Shown here one piece after another: positions 1 to 7,123 of a stretch of DNA of 28,169 nt. How positions within the stretch are numbered: the stretch's first letter is position 1; each line of letters begins with the position of its first letter. The position numbers were made by a program, and so were the translations under genes. Under the pieces are notes generated by a model. It saw only the letters and a list, made by a program, of their open reading frames with translations. It made no database searches and had not been told where the DNA came from. This stretch comes from JBBQKP01 sp038326995 (GTDB lineage: Bacteria; Planctomycetota; Phycisphaerae; Tepidisphaerales; Tepidisphaeraceae), in contig JBBQKP010000018.1 in the NCBI GenBank assembly GCA_038326995.1, positions 1 to 28,169 on the forward strand, written 5' to 3'.

Positions 1-1
1 G

Positions 2-232
2 CTGCAGAGACAGCAGACGCAGATCATCGATGAGCTTCGTCACCTGAGCGACAAGCCTCAGGATTTTTCCGTCGCAAGGCTTCTTGCGGGAATCATGCTC
101 GGCTTCTCGATCGCGGACATGTTCGGTGCGTGGCTCTACAAAGACTCGACCGCGACGCACATGTCGCTGATCCTTGTCGCGATCTGGCTGCAGGTGGGTG
201 TGGCGAGCTTGATGCTGATGTCGAGCAAGTAG
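2..232 (+). CDS. C-terminal part of a small two-helix membrane protein, function unknown (partial, 5' end outside window)
   Basis: An open frame runs in from the window edge and stops at a TAG at 230-232, giving 76 visible residues. The visible part starts with a polar, Gln-rich and probably helical stretch (QRQQTQIIDELRHLSDKPQD). Two hydrophobic segments follow, about residues 27-44 (LLAGIMLGFSIADMFGAW) and 54-73 (MSLILVAIWLQVGVASLML), separated by a short charged loop with Lys-Asp. The protein ends three residues after the second segment, so both termini probably face the cytoplasm. I do not recognise the family. A 9-bp inverted repeat lies 40 bases after the stop. The frame is convincing from its hydrophobic pattern, but the start and total length are unknown. 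Confidence 0.6.
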   Translation: MQRQQTQIIDELRHLSDKPQDFSVARLLAGIMLGFSIADMFGAWLYKDSTATHMSLILVAIWLQVGVASLMLMSSK

Positions 233-271
233 ACGAAGCTGATTTAAACGTGAGGGTACTCCAGGCGAAAT

Positions 272-307
272 TAGAAATCTTCCAGTTCCGGCATCGCGAG
301 ATTTCTA
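272..307. repeat. 9-bp inverted repeat downstream of the partial membrane-protein gene
   Basis: TAGAAATCT at 272-280 is matched exactly by AGATTTCTA at 299-307, with an 18-base loop. No T-run follows on either strand, so it is a weak candidate for a transcript 3'-end structure between two convergent genes rather than a clear terminator. Confidence 0.3.
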
Positions 308-373
308 GAGTGAGTGAGAAAGAGAGCATGAAATCGGACCGTCTGCATTCGGCTGGAGTGCCATCAAAAATCG

Positions 374-733
374 TCAGGCGACACGCAGCATCTCGATACG
401 CCTGGTGTGCACCAGCGCATGCAGCGAACGCAGCAATTGACGCAGGCCCGCGTGCCAGTGGGTTTCTTTGATCTTACACTCGGCCGACCCGCGGGAATCG
501 TTGACGGTGGCCTTGAGAGTGAAAAATTTACCGACGTGCTGGAGGTCGATGGATAGCACGAAACCGCGGACGTGCTTGCCGATCGAAATACAACGACGCA
601 GCCCAGAGAGCAGTTGTTTACGCTGGGCGGGTTTTACGGGGACGTTGCCCCAGGCGATTCGAACGGTCTCGCTGGGACGTGACTTGCGGGCGGATTTGGA
701 AGAAACGACGGACTTCTCGCTGACATGTGCCAT
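374..733 (-). CDS. Small basic protein with HPF/RaiA-like secondary-structure order (hypothetical)
   Basis: The protein has 119 residues. The start is the ATG at 733-731 because AGGAG lies 8 bases upstream on the minus strand; the frame stays open far upstream but without a ribosome site. After a Ser/Lys-rich tail (1-20) the pattern reads strand (22-33), helix (35-50), strand (57-65), strand (70-80), strand (83-89) and helix (94-112). This is the beta-alpha-beta-beta-beta-alpha order of the HPF/RaiA (S30AE) ribosome hibernation factors. The length and the many Lys and Arg residues also fit that family, which binds the 30S subunit during stationary phase. No diagnostic motif is visible, so the resemblance is only at fold level. 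The neighbouring 24-residue gene looks ribosomal too. It could instead be an unrelated small RNA-binding protein. Confidence 0.55.
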   Translation of the reverse strand: MAHVSEKSVVSSKSARKSRPSETVRIAWGNVPVKPAQRKQLLSGLRRCISIGKHVRGFVLSIDLQHVGKFFTLKATVNDSRGSAECKIKETHWHAGLRQLLRSLHALVHTRRIEMLRVA

Positions 734-786
734 CTGAGCATCTCCTGAAAAGTTGGACAAGAAAAGAACGCTCTGAAAACGGATCA

Positions 787-831
787 CGGGCAGGTTCGAA
801 ACCTGATATGCAACTCTCGTGCCTATGCCCG
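787..831. other. Nested inverted repeats in the leader of the HPF-like gene
   Basis: CGGGCA at 787-792 pairs with TGCCCG at 826-831. Inside it lies CAGGTT-cga-AACCTG at 791-805, which overlaps the outer arm by two bases, so the two hairpins would compete or stack. The element sits 54-98 bases before the start codon of the minus-strand gene at 733 and could be a structured leader. A second inverted repeat, AGAGAATCG (847-855) with CGATTCTCT (883-891), lies next to it. Function is unknown. Confidence 0.3.
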
Positions 832-998
832 GTTTGCAAAAAAACGAGAGAATCGGAGGAGGAGCCTTACATGCTAGATTTGCGATTCTCTTACCGATGC
901 GATACGTTACGCGGCTCGAATCGCACAAGTGGGCAAGCCGCGTTGGTCTGCCCTGATGGTATTTCAAGTTCTTGTAATGAGACGAAAGGAGTCTGCAG

Positions 999-1073
999 AT
1001 GGCAAAGCCCCGTCGCCGCCGCAAAGTCGGTAGCAAAAAGCGCAAAGCGCGTCGCGATCGCCGCAAGCGATAA
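999..1073 (+). CDS. 24-residue, extremely basic protein; candidate small ribosomal protein
   Basis: ATG at 999 opens a 24-codon frame ending in TAA at 1071. A good ribosome site (GAAAGGA, 984-990) lies 8 bases upstream. The sequence begins MAKPRRRRKVGSKKRKAR; 16 of the 24 residues are Arg or Lys, and only one (Asp) is acidic. Size, the MAK start and the charge recall the smallest ribosomal proteins: mycobacterial bL37 (24 residues), bTHX (about 26) and the COX24/AURKAIP1-type peptides. Such proteins fill rRNA grooves. The gene stands alone, in its own unit ending at the strong hairpin at 1185-1212. A chance frame is unlikely given the ribosome site and composition, but assignment to a named ribosomal family is inference. 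Confidence 0.6.
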   Translation: MAKPRRRRKVGSKKRKARRDRRKR

Positions 1074-1184
1074 GACAGTTCATTGCCATCGGAATACGCG
1101 GACCGGCGGTGCCCAACAGGCGGCACAAGGGGCGTGGTTCTGGAGGTCGCTCGACCGCCTTGGCTGGACATTTTTCAAGACTCC

Positions 1185-1212
1185 AAAAGCCGGTGCCCTC
1201 GCGCCGGCTTTT
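1185..1212. terminator. Strong bidirectional hairpin terminator
   Basis: AAAAGCCGGTGC (1185-1196) pairs with GCGCCGGCTTTT (1201-1212): twelve base pairs including one G-T, closing a four-base CCTC loop. The A-run on one side and T-run on the other make it usable from both directions. It closes the unit of the 24-residue gene and separates it from ppk. Confidence 0.8.
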
Positions 1213-1397
1213 CAATTATCGGCCCACTTTCGCTGCACGCCTGTGCATTACTCGTGCGCGTCGTTTTCGCACAAGCCTCTCCCCCGTCGCGCCGCGCGGC
1301 AGTTCGTGCCTTCGGGGACAAACACTGCTCCTTCTTCAGCATGCTTCTCTTGCGGCCTTGTCCGAACGCAGGCATCATCCAACAAAGAAGCGCTCGT

Positions 1398-1403
1398 ATA
1401 ACC
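1398..1403 (+). promoter_or_regulatory. Possible -10 box for ppk
   Basis: TATAAC lies 20 bases before the ppk ATG, five matches out of six to TATAAT. No convincing -35 is seen at the right distance, so this is a weak call. No Pho-box-like repeat was recognised. Confidence 0.3.
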
Positions 1404-1423
1404 TGTCTCTCTGAAACCCTGAT

Positions 1424-3622
1424 ATGGCCGTCAAAGCTCAAACCGTCACCCGGGTCACGCCTCCTCGCCTGCTCAATCGCGAGCTGTGCTGGCTTGATTT
1501 CAACAAGCGGGTTTTGGAACTGGCGCAAGATCCTACCGTGCCCCTGATCGAGCGCGTCAAGTTCCTTGCGATTTTCGCCTCGAACCTGGACGAGTTTTTC
1601 ATGAAGCGTGTGGGCGGGCTTCACCGCCAGCGCGAGTCCGCCGTCGCCGACCGGTCGATCGACGGTCTGACCGTCGATCAGCAACTCACTGCGATTCACG
1701 ACCGGGTCGCGCCAATGCTCGCCGCCCAGATGGAGTGCTGGTTCAAGAACCTTCATCCGGAGTTGAAAAAGCACGGCATCTCGATTCGCCGATACGACGA
1801 CCTGAGCACCGCCCAGAAAGAGCACTGCGACACGTTCTTCAAGAAGCAGGTGTTTGCAATCCTCACACCGCTGGCCGTCGATCCGGGGCACCCGTTCCCG
1901 TTCATCAGCAATCTGAGCAAGTCGATGGGCGTGATGCTCGAGGCCCCGTCGCGAAAAAGTGACGGCGTGATCTTGGAAGGCGAGCGATCGTTCGTCCGCA
2001 TCAAGCTGCCCGACAATCTGCCCCGATGGGTGCAGGTTCCGCACGGCAAGACGCAGGCGGACAAATCGACTGACCTGACGTTTGTATCACTTGAGGGCGT
2101 GATCGGTGCGAATCTCGATCAGCTTTTTCCCGGGATGAAGGTTTTAGAAAATCACTTGTTCCGCGTGACAAGAAATGCTGACATCGAGATGGACGAGGAA
2201 GACGCGGATGATCTGCTCAGCATGGTGGAGCTCGAGCTCAGGCGCAGGCGTATGGCGGGCGTGGTGCGGCTTGAAATTCCGCAGGCGATGAGCGCGCCGA
2301 TGAAGCAGATGATCGTTGACGGGCTGGACGTGCACGCAGACGACGTGTACCTGGTTCGCGGGCCCGTGGATATGGACGATCTGATGGAACTGACGCGGAT
2401 CGACCGCCCGGACCTGAAGTACAAGCCGTGGGTGCCGATCGTTCCGCCCAGGTTGATGGATGAATCGAGCGATATTTTTGCGGTGATCCGAGCGGGCGAT
2501 TTTCTGGTGCACCACCCTTACGAATCATTCGCGGATTCTGTCGAGCGGTTCATCACGTCTGCGGTGGACGACGAGAAGACGCTGGCGATTAAGATGACGC
2601 TCTATCGAACCAGCTCCGACTCGCCGTTTGTTCCCGCGCTGATCCGTGCCGCGGAGATGGGCAAGCAGGTCGCGGTACTGGTGGAGATCAAGGCGCGCTT
2701 CGACGAGCAGCGAAACGTCGAACTGGCGCAGCGGCTCGAGAAGGCAGGCGTGCACGTCGTGTACGGGCTTGTCGGGCTTAAGACCCACACCAAGCTCGCC
2801 GTCGTCGTTCGAGACGAACCCGACGGCCTGCGGACGTACGCGCACATCGGAACGGGCAATTACAATTCACGTACCGCACAGCTTTACACCGACGTCGGAT
2901 TATTTACCGCCGACCCCGTTATCACCGCCGACGTCATTGAGCTTTTCCACTATCTGACGGGCCGAAGTCTGAAGCGTGACTACAAGAAGTTGCTCGTCGC
3001 GCCGGTCATGATGCGCGAGCGATTTCTTGAACTCATTGACCGCGAAATCATGCATGCCAAAGCGGGGAAGCAGGCGTACATCATCGGCAAAATGAACGCG
3101 CTGCAGGACCAGACGATGATCGAGAAGTTGTATGAGGCTTCGAATGCGGGGGTGAAAATTGATCTGATCGTTCGCGGATTTTGCTGTCTCGTGCCGGGCG
3201 TCGCAGAAATGAGCGAGAACATTCGCGTGGTCAGTGTGCTGGGCCGATTTCTTGAGCACAGCCGAATCTATTATTTCTACAACGCCGGGAGCGAAGAATA
3301 CTACATCGGTTCTGCCGACTGGATGTATCGCAACCTCGAAGCGCGTGTCGAAGCGATCACGCCCGTCGAGGACAAGTTGCTCCAGCAGCGGTTGCGTCAG
3401 AAGCTGGACATCAATCTCAACGACACGGGCCACGCCTGGACAATGCTGTCCGACGCGACGTGGGTCCGCCGCACGAACGTGCATGTTCAAGCGGCCCATA
3501 TCGGCTTGGATCGCTGGGATCAAACGGCTGAAAGTGGTGTGGCTAAGGACGGCGTGCCTCACAACCAATCAGGTGTTGGCAGTCAGGAACAGCTCATGCG
3601 AATCACGGCCGCGTCGGTGTAG
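1424..3622 (+). CDS. ppk: Polyphosphate kinase (PPK1)
   Basis: The product (732 residues) reversibly transfers the terminal phosphate of ATP to inorganic polyphosphate, for energy and phosphate storage and stress survival. The length fits PPK1 (about 690-740). The N-terminal domain is clear (LLNRELCWLDFNKRVLELA, then FLAIFASNLDEFFMKRVGGL), followed by the head domain (DVYLVRGPVDMDDLMEL). The two phospholipase-D-like catalytic domains follow. The autophosphorylated histidine is H455 in GLKTHTKL, and the second conserved histidine is H612 in GRFLEHSRIYYF. The basic segment KMTLYRTSSDSPFV and the GTGNYN motif are also intact. The ATG at 1424 sits right before the conserved N-terminus, with no clear ribosome site. 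It appears to be a single-gene unit; the next gene is convergent. No ppx gene is nearby. Confidence 0.97.
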   Translation: MAVKAQTVTRVTPPRLLNRELCWLDFNKRVLELAQDPTVPLIERVKFLAIFASNLDEFFMKRVGGLHRQRESAVADRSIDGLTVDQQLTAIHDRVAPMLAAQMECWFKNLHPELKKHGISIRRYDDLSTAQKEHCDTFFKKQVFAILTPLAVDPGHPFPFISNLSKSMGVMLEAPSRKSDGVILEGERSFVRIKLPDNLPRWVQVPHGKTQADKSTDLTFVSLEGVIGANLDQLFPGMKVLENHLFRVTRNADIEMDEEDADDLLSMVELELRRRRMAGVVRLEIPQAMSAPMKQMIVDGLDVHADDVYLVRGPVDMDDLMELTRIDRPDLKYKPWVPIVPPRLMDESSDIFAVIRAGDFLVHHPYESFADSVERFITSAVDDEKTLAIKMTLYRTSSDSPFVPALIRAAEMGKQVAVLVEIKARFDEQRNVELAQRLEKAGVHVVYGLVGLKTHTKLAVVVRDEPDGLRTYAHIGTGNYNSRTAQLYTDVGLFTADPVITADVIELFHYLTGRSLKRDYKKLLVAPVMMRERFLELIDREIMHAKAGKQAYIIGKMNALQDQTMIEKLYEASNAGVKIDLIVRGFCCLVPGVAEMSENIRVVSVLGRFLEHSRIYYFYNAGSEEYYIGSADWMYRNLEARVEAITPVEDKLLQQRLRQKLDINLNDTGHAWTMLSDATWVRRTNVHVQAAHIGLDRWDQTAESGVAKDGVPHNQSGVGSQEQLMRITAASV

Positions 3623-3718
3623 GGGCAATTTTTAATCTTGAGTTGCCTGGCGGAAGGGATTGCCGCAATCCAAACTTTCGGCGCGAGAATTAAATGCGAT
3701 CCGTCTGACGTGACAGAA

Positions 3719-4603
3719 CTAAACCTTGGTCGACCGGGCGGTCGCGAGGGTTTTGAGCGCGGAGAATGCACCGAGTGTATAGTTGCACGCGAAGCCGAGG
3801 TGCGAGGGGCTGATTGGAGTTGGCGGGCGATAGGAGATATCGACTTCGCGAATTCGCATGCCGAGCCTGATGGCGCGCCATTGCATTTCGAACGCCCATG
3901 ACGAATGCGGGGTACGCGGAAGCAGGGTGTCGAGGAGCGAAAATCGCACGGCGCGATAAGGAGAGAAGTCTGTGAAGCGTTTCTCGGTGATGGCCCGAAA
4001 AAACAGCCGGGCGACGGCGTCGCGCCCCAGAAGATGTGGCTCAAGATCGGGGGAAAGCGAGCCGCGGGTCTGGCGCGAACCGACGGCGAGGTCGGCCTCG
4101 CCGCGGACGATTGGAGAAGCCAGGATCGGGATGAGACGCGGATCAAAGCCGCCGTCCGCGGGGATGATGATAAGCACCTCAGGGCATTCGCTGGCTGGGG
4201 TGTTCCGCAATCGACTGATCAGTTCAAAGAGCGCGAGCCCCGCGGCGGCATCGACGTCGGAAGAGTCGCCGGCGATCGTCCAGAACGGCCCGACCTTGCA
4301 CACGATGGGACCCAATTGCTGGATCTTACGCTGTTCGGGACTGATGAAAGTCCGAGCGACGAGATCGTCGGCAACGGGCAGGAGTGAAAATTCGCGCGGT
4401 GCGTCTTCGATGAGATCGGCTGCGTTTGCCGACGCCCGCTCAGCGGAGCGTTCAGCCGTGTTTTCAATATCTCGTCCACGCCCCGCGCTCGTGACCAATA
4501 CGCCTATGCGAACCACTGGTTCTCCCTTCGCTGAACGGGCGTCGGCTGCGGGGATGCGCGGTACTTCTGTTTGCATGCAAACTGGATTATCGGCCACTTC
4601 CAT
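3719..4603 (-). CDS. Degenerate family-2 glycosyltransferase (polyprenyl-phosphate sugar transferase-like)
   Basis: The product has 294 residues. The recognisable core runs from the first strand VRIGVLVTSAGRGRD (31-45), through VLIIIPADGGFDPRLIP (143-159) and ADLAVGSR (170-177), to TDFSPYRAVRFSLLDTLLP (211-229), then WAFEMQWRAIRLGMRIREVD (236-255) and ISYRP. That order matches the DPM1/GtrB-like GT2 family, which moves sugars from nucleotide donors, often onto polyprenyl phosphate at the membrane. Two key sites look altered: the usual DADG metal site reads PADG (148-151), and the early DDGSxD donor motif is not seen. No transmembrane tail is present. It may be an active divergent enzyme or a non-catalytic relative. 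The start is uncertain: the ATG at 4603 or the one at 4576. It is convergent with ppk and divergent from lemA. Confidence 0.75.
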   Translation of the reverse strand: MEVADNPVCMQTEVPRIPAADARSAKGEPVVRIGVLVTSAGRGRDIENTAERSAERASANAADLIEDAPREFSLLPVADDLVARTFISPEQRKIQQLGPIVCKVGPFWTIAGDSSDVDAAAGLALFELISRLRNTPASECPEVLIIIPADGGFDPRLIPILASPIVRGEADLAVGSRQTRGSLSPDLEPHLLGRDAVARLFFRAITEKRFTDFSPYRAVRFSLLDTLLPRTPHSSWAFEMQWRAIRLGMRIREVDISYRPPTPISPSHLGFACNYTLGAFSALKTLATARSTKV

Positions 4604-4769
4604 CTGTGCGACGGAATAATTCCGAAATATTTTCGAGAAAACCCGGCAGTATCATGTCGTCACCTGATCGTATAGTCAGAAGTGCGGGTCAGGCAGAAGG
4701 TGACAGACTCTCCGCCAGCAAGTACAAAACGTGGGAGTCAGTAAGTAAAACTAAGGAGCGCAAAATACC

Positions 4770-5342
4770 ATGGGTACAGGACTAATTGTTTCACTCGTCA
4801 TTCTGGGCGTCGTCGTCCTAACAGTTTTGTGGGCGATTTCGGCCTACAACGGGCTGGTTGCCTTGCGCGAGCAGGTGCGGACCGGCTGGGCACAAATTGA
4901 TGTGCTGCTTAAGCGAAGATACGACCTGATTCCGAATCTGGTCGAGGCCGTCAAAGGCTATGCGTCGCACGAGAAAGAAACGCTCGACCGAGTGATCAGC
5001 GCCCGCAATGCCGCGGCGTCCGTCGCGCCGGGCAACACCGCGGGCGCGATCGCTGCGGATAATCAGTTGTCGGGATCGCTTCGTCAGCTTTTTGCAGTCG
5101 CAGAGGCATATCCTGATTTGAAGGCGAACCAGAACTTTCTGCAGTTGCAGAATGAATTGTCGAACACGGAGAACCAGGTGGCCGGGGCTAGAGGCGGATA
5201 CAATCAGACGGTGCGTTCATATAACACGTCGATCATGAGTTTCCCGACGAATCTGTTTGCGGCCCCGTTCGGATTCAGCACGCAGCCTTTCTTCGAAGTT
5301 CAGGACGCCGGGCAGCGCGATGCGCCGAAGGTCAAGTTCTAA
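4770..5342 (+). CDS. lemA: LemA family membrane-anchored protein
   Basis: The product has 190 residues. A single N-terminal membrane helix (4-24) is followed by the family signature YNGLVALREQV, then WAQIDVLLKRRYDLIPNLVE (40-59) and VKGYASHE. The rest is predicted long helices, ending in the typical FAAPFGF and FFEV region. LemA proteins are widespread, face the periplasm or cell exterior from one anchor, and have no settled biochemical role; they often occur with TPM-domain or M48 peptidase genes, none of which is seen here. The ATG is supported by AAGGAG (4753-4758), 11 bases upstream. A possible -10 box (TATAGT, 4671-4676) lies about 94 bases before the start. The next gene encodes an envelope amidase. 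Confidence 0.95.
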   Translation: MGTGLIVSLVILGVVVLTVLWAISAYNGLVALREQVRTGWAQIDVLLKRRYDLIPNLVEAVKGYASHEKETLDRVISARNAAASVAPGNTAGAIAADNQLSGSLRQLFAVAEAYPDLKANQNFLQLQNELSNTENQVAGARGGYNQTVRSYNTSIMSFPTNLFAAPFGFSTQPFFEVQDAGQRDAPKVKF

Positions 5343-5479
5343 AGGCAGATGCTAAAGGCAAATTCTAAAGTTTGGGTTTTGACTCACCGATCAAGGCCGC
5401 AAGGACCGATAGTGTGGAGTCGTCTCCTGATGTCGAGCGTGAAAGAATTTGTCGACGTTTTGTTTAGAGATGACAGCGC

Positions 5480-5507
5480 GGCCAGAGGTAAGCGGCCAGA
5501 GGTAAGC
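5480..5507 (+). repeat. Exact 14-bp tandem duplication in the lemA-amidase intergenic region
   Basis: GGCCAGAGGTAAGC occurs twice in a row (5480-5493 and 5494-5507), followed by a decayed third start (GGCAGAG). It lies 42 bases before the amidase start codon and looks like a recent slippage duplication. Because 14 is not a multiple of three, it would shift a reading frame, which fits this stretch being non-coding. Confidence 0.6.
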
Positions 5508-5549
5508 GGCAGAGATTTCGACACAGAGCAAAATACAAAAGGTTCAAGG

Positions 5550-6380
5550 ATGACCCGACAGATAAAACAGCATTATTCAGGCGACAAGAACGGAATCGTT
5601 CACAAGTTCGTTCAATCTCGCGTGCTTGCGAGGCTGGGGATGTTGAGTTTACTCGTTATGGGCGGAGTCGGTTGTGCGACCACGCAATTGACGTCGGCAG
5701 GTGAGTTCGACCACGTCGGGGAGGAGCGTGCGGCGGGGCTTCGTCCGATGCCCAGGCCCGACATGCCCAGTTCGTATCCACTGAGTTCGCCCGCTTCGCC
5801 CATGCCGCAGGCTCGGCCGCAAACGGTCATGAGATCGCCGTGGGCACCGAATGTCGCAGCACGAAAATGGCGGTACATCGTGGTGCATCACAGCGCTTCG
5901 CCGACAGGCTCGGCTTCGGCGTTTGATCGCGAGCATCGCGCCAATCGCGGCTGGGACGAACTCGGATATCACTTTGTGATCGGCAACGGTCGAGGGTCGG
6001 CAGACGGAGCGGTCGAGGTCGGGCCGCGATGGTGGAAGCAGAAGTATGGCGCACACGCGAAGACCGCGGACAACCGTTTCAATGACTTTGGAATTGGAAT
6101 CTGTCTCGTCGGCAATTTCGATGTGACTCGTCCGACGGCGAAGCAGCAGCAGGAACTCGTCAGGCTTGTCGCATGGCTCATGGAGACCTACGACGTTCCG
6201 CGGCAAAACATCATCGGCCATCGCGATACCAAATCGACCGCGTGCCCGGGCAAGTTCATGAACCTGCAAGCCCTGAGGCAAAGAGCGTCGCAGGCGATTA
6301 TCGCAGAGGGCCGGGAAGTTCCTGGTGCGCAGTTCGCGCGGATGACGTCGCGTACCGAATTGCTGAGCCCGAACAAATAG
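5550..6380 (+). CDS. Exported N-acetylmuramoyl-L-alanine amidase (amidase_2 fold)
   Basis: The product (276 residues) cuts the amide bond between MurNAc and the stem peptide of peptidoglycan. The catalytic domain spans about 105-265: YIVVHHSASP with zinc ligand H113, GYHFVIGNG, GAHA (H169), GIGICLVGNF, and GHRDTKSTACPG with zinc ligands H224 and C232. The eight-residue spacing of the last two equals that in T7 lysozyme. The N-terminus has a basic region and a hydrophobic stretch (LGMLSLLVMGGVGC) ending at a cysteine. It may be a lipoprotein, although Gly at position -3 is unusual. A Pro-rich linker follows. I chose the ATG at 5550 because the frame upstream (from 5349) is polar, contains the 14-bp duplication and would bury the signal. 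A strong terminator follows. Confidence 0.9.
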   Translation: MTRQIKQHYSGDKNGIVHKFVQSRVLARLGMLSLLVMGGVGCATTQLTSAGEFDHVGEERAAGLRPMPRPDMPSSYPLSSPASPMPQARPQTVMRSPWAPNVAARKWRYIVVHHSASPTGSASAFDREHRANRGWDELGYHFVIGNGRGSADGAVEVGPRWWKQKYGAHAKTADNRFNDFGIGICLVGNFDVTRPTAKQQQELVRLVAWLMETYDVPRQNIIGHRDTKSTACPGKFMNLQALRQRASQAIIAEGREVPGAQFARMTSRTELLSPNK

Positions 6381-6414
6381 GTTTCGGCGCTGAAAAAATT
6401 CAAGACCATAGAAG

Positions 6415-6445
6415 AAGGGCGTCACCGAAGTGACGCCCTTTTTTT
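6415..6445 (+). terminator. Intrinsic terminator after the amidase gene
   Basis: AAGGGCGTCAC (6415-6425) pairs perfectly with GTGACGCCCTT (6430-6440) around a CGAA tetraloop, followed by a run of seven T (6439-6445). It lies 35 bases after the amidase stop and 41 bases before the end of the minus-strand gene at 6486. The same ten bases AGGGCGTCAC recur in a hairpin at 19999-20018. Confidence 0.9.
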
Positions 6446-6485
6446 AATTTGTACAAATGGTTTCTAGCTATCGCTTGCGACCGGT

Positions 6486-6794
6486 TTACGCGGCGGCGAC
6501 GGAGACGAACTCCGAGACGCTTGCGAGGTCCTTCAGGAACTGCGGCGTCGAGCGGATGGTGGCCTTGGTTCCGGTGGGGAATACCGGGTGAAGCTTGTTC
6601 GGGTACTTCGTCCAGATACGCCCGCCGCGGCGCTTGGGAATAGCCTTGAAGTTCTTCGCGCGTGCGACGAGCGGAGCGGCGAAGGCTTTGTCCTTCATGA
6701 AAAGCCGGGTGACGGTCTTCAGGACGGCGTCTTTTGTGATGGCCTTGCTGACGGTGAGTTGGATCGCTTCGCCGGGTTTGTAGTTGAGTGACAT
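6486..6794 (-). CDS. Hypothetical 102-residue basic protein
   Basis: I do not recognise this family. The product is soluble and basic. The N-terminal half reads as strand-helix (GEAIQLTVSKAITKDAVLKT, then VTRLFMKDKAF). The centre is rich in Lys and Arg and ends in KRRGGRIWTKYPNKLHPVFP (about 54-73). The C-terminal part (ATIRSTPQFLKDLASVSEF) could be a strand-helix-strand. The basic Gly-Arg and Trp-Tyr centre would suit nucleic-acid binding, but this is only inference. No signal peptide or membrane segment is present. The ATG at 6794 has no Shine-Dalgarno site. The gene is downstream of, and on the same strand as, tRNA-Arg (150 bases away), so co-transcription is possible. The balanced composition and absence of in-frame stops support a real gene. 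Confidence 0.6.
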   Translation of the reverse strand: MSLNYKPGEAIQLTVSKAITKDAVLKTVTRLFMKDKAFAAPLVARAKNFKAIPKRRGGRIWTKYPNKLHPVFPTGTKATIRSTPQFLKDLASVSEFVSVAAA

Positions 6795-6944
6795 AATAAT
6801 CGCTTGGCAGATGTAACGAGTCCCGAGAGACTCTTTAGGAAAGTCGAGCCGGATAATGTATGGGTTTTGAGCGTGGATGCAAGTCTCGGGGGCGGGAATA
6901 TCTGTTCGGCTGTGAAAGTTCGACGGCGTCCAATTTCAGCCCAA

Positions 6945-7018
6945 TGCCCCGATCGCGGCTCGAACGCGAAACCTCCGGTTTAGGAAACCGGTGCTCTATC
7001 CAATTGAGCTACCGGGGC
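6945..7018 (-). tRNA. tRNA-Arg, anticodon CCU
   Basis: Read on the minus strand, 74 bases fold into a full cloverleaf. The 7-bp acceptor stem is GCCCCGG with TCGGGGC (one G-T pair). The D stem is GCTC/GAGC with an AATTGGATA loop. The anticodon stem is CCGGT/ACCGG around TTCCTAA, placing CCT (CCU) at the anticodon, so it reads AGG (Arg). The variable loop is AGGTT and the T arm is TCGCG-TTCGAGC-CGCGA. The discriminator base is A. CCA is not encoded (TTG follows), so it must be added after transcription. No terminator is visible just downstream. Confidence 0.96.
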
Positions 7019-7123
7019 GAGGGGAAGAAACTACCATGCCGGGCGTTGATCGCCAAGAAATCCAAGAGCGGTCGTATGAGCGGGCAGACGGCGTTGATGT
7101 CGCGCCGCCCGATTCTTTGCGTA

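Larger units (their letters stand above)
1074..1423. other. 350-base intergenic region between the 24-residue gene and ppk
   Basis: The first part (1074-1184) is the 3' flank of the small basic gene and contains small potential hairpins such as GGTC-gctc-GACC near 1147-1158, leading to the strong terminator at 1185-1212. The rest (1213-1423) is CT-rich on the plus strand and carries a possible ppk promoter at 1398-1403. Overlapping open frames on both strands show no family resemblance and run through the terminator, so I do not call any gene here. Confidence 0.5.

Noticed and set aside
791..805. T-arm-like sequence (CAGGTTCGAAACCTG) as a tRNA remnant or attachment site
   Set aside because: No anticodon arm, acceptor stem or D arm could be built around it, and no integrase or element boundary is nearby. 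It is simply a palindrome that resembles a T arm.
374..1171. 265-codon version of the HPF-like gene
   Set aside because: The extension overlaps the 24-residue gene and has no ribosome site, while the internal ATG at 733 does.
727..1401. Open frame of 224 codons, with AGGAGG (857-862) eight bases before an in-frame ATG at 871
   Set aside because: The ribosome-like site is striking, but the frame runs through the 24-residue gene in another frame and across the strong terminator at 1185-1212, and its composition is not protein-like. A short leader peptide cannot be excluded.
3623..3650. GGCAA...TTGCC hairpin after ppk as a terminator
   Set aside because: The stem is only five base pairs with a long loop, and the T-run is inside the loop rather than after the stem.
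5349..5549. N-terminal extension of the amidase from ATG 5349
   Set aside because: It would place 67 polar residues ahead of the signal sequence and would run through the 14-bp tandem duplication.
6860..7123. Upstream extension of waaA to 6860
   Set aside because: It overlaps the complete tRNA-Arg gene on the other strand, and the added residues match no Kdo transferase N-terminus.
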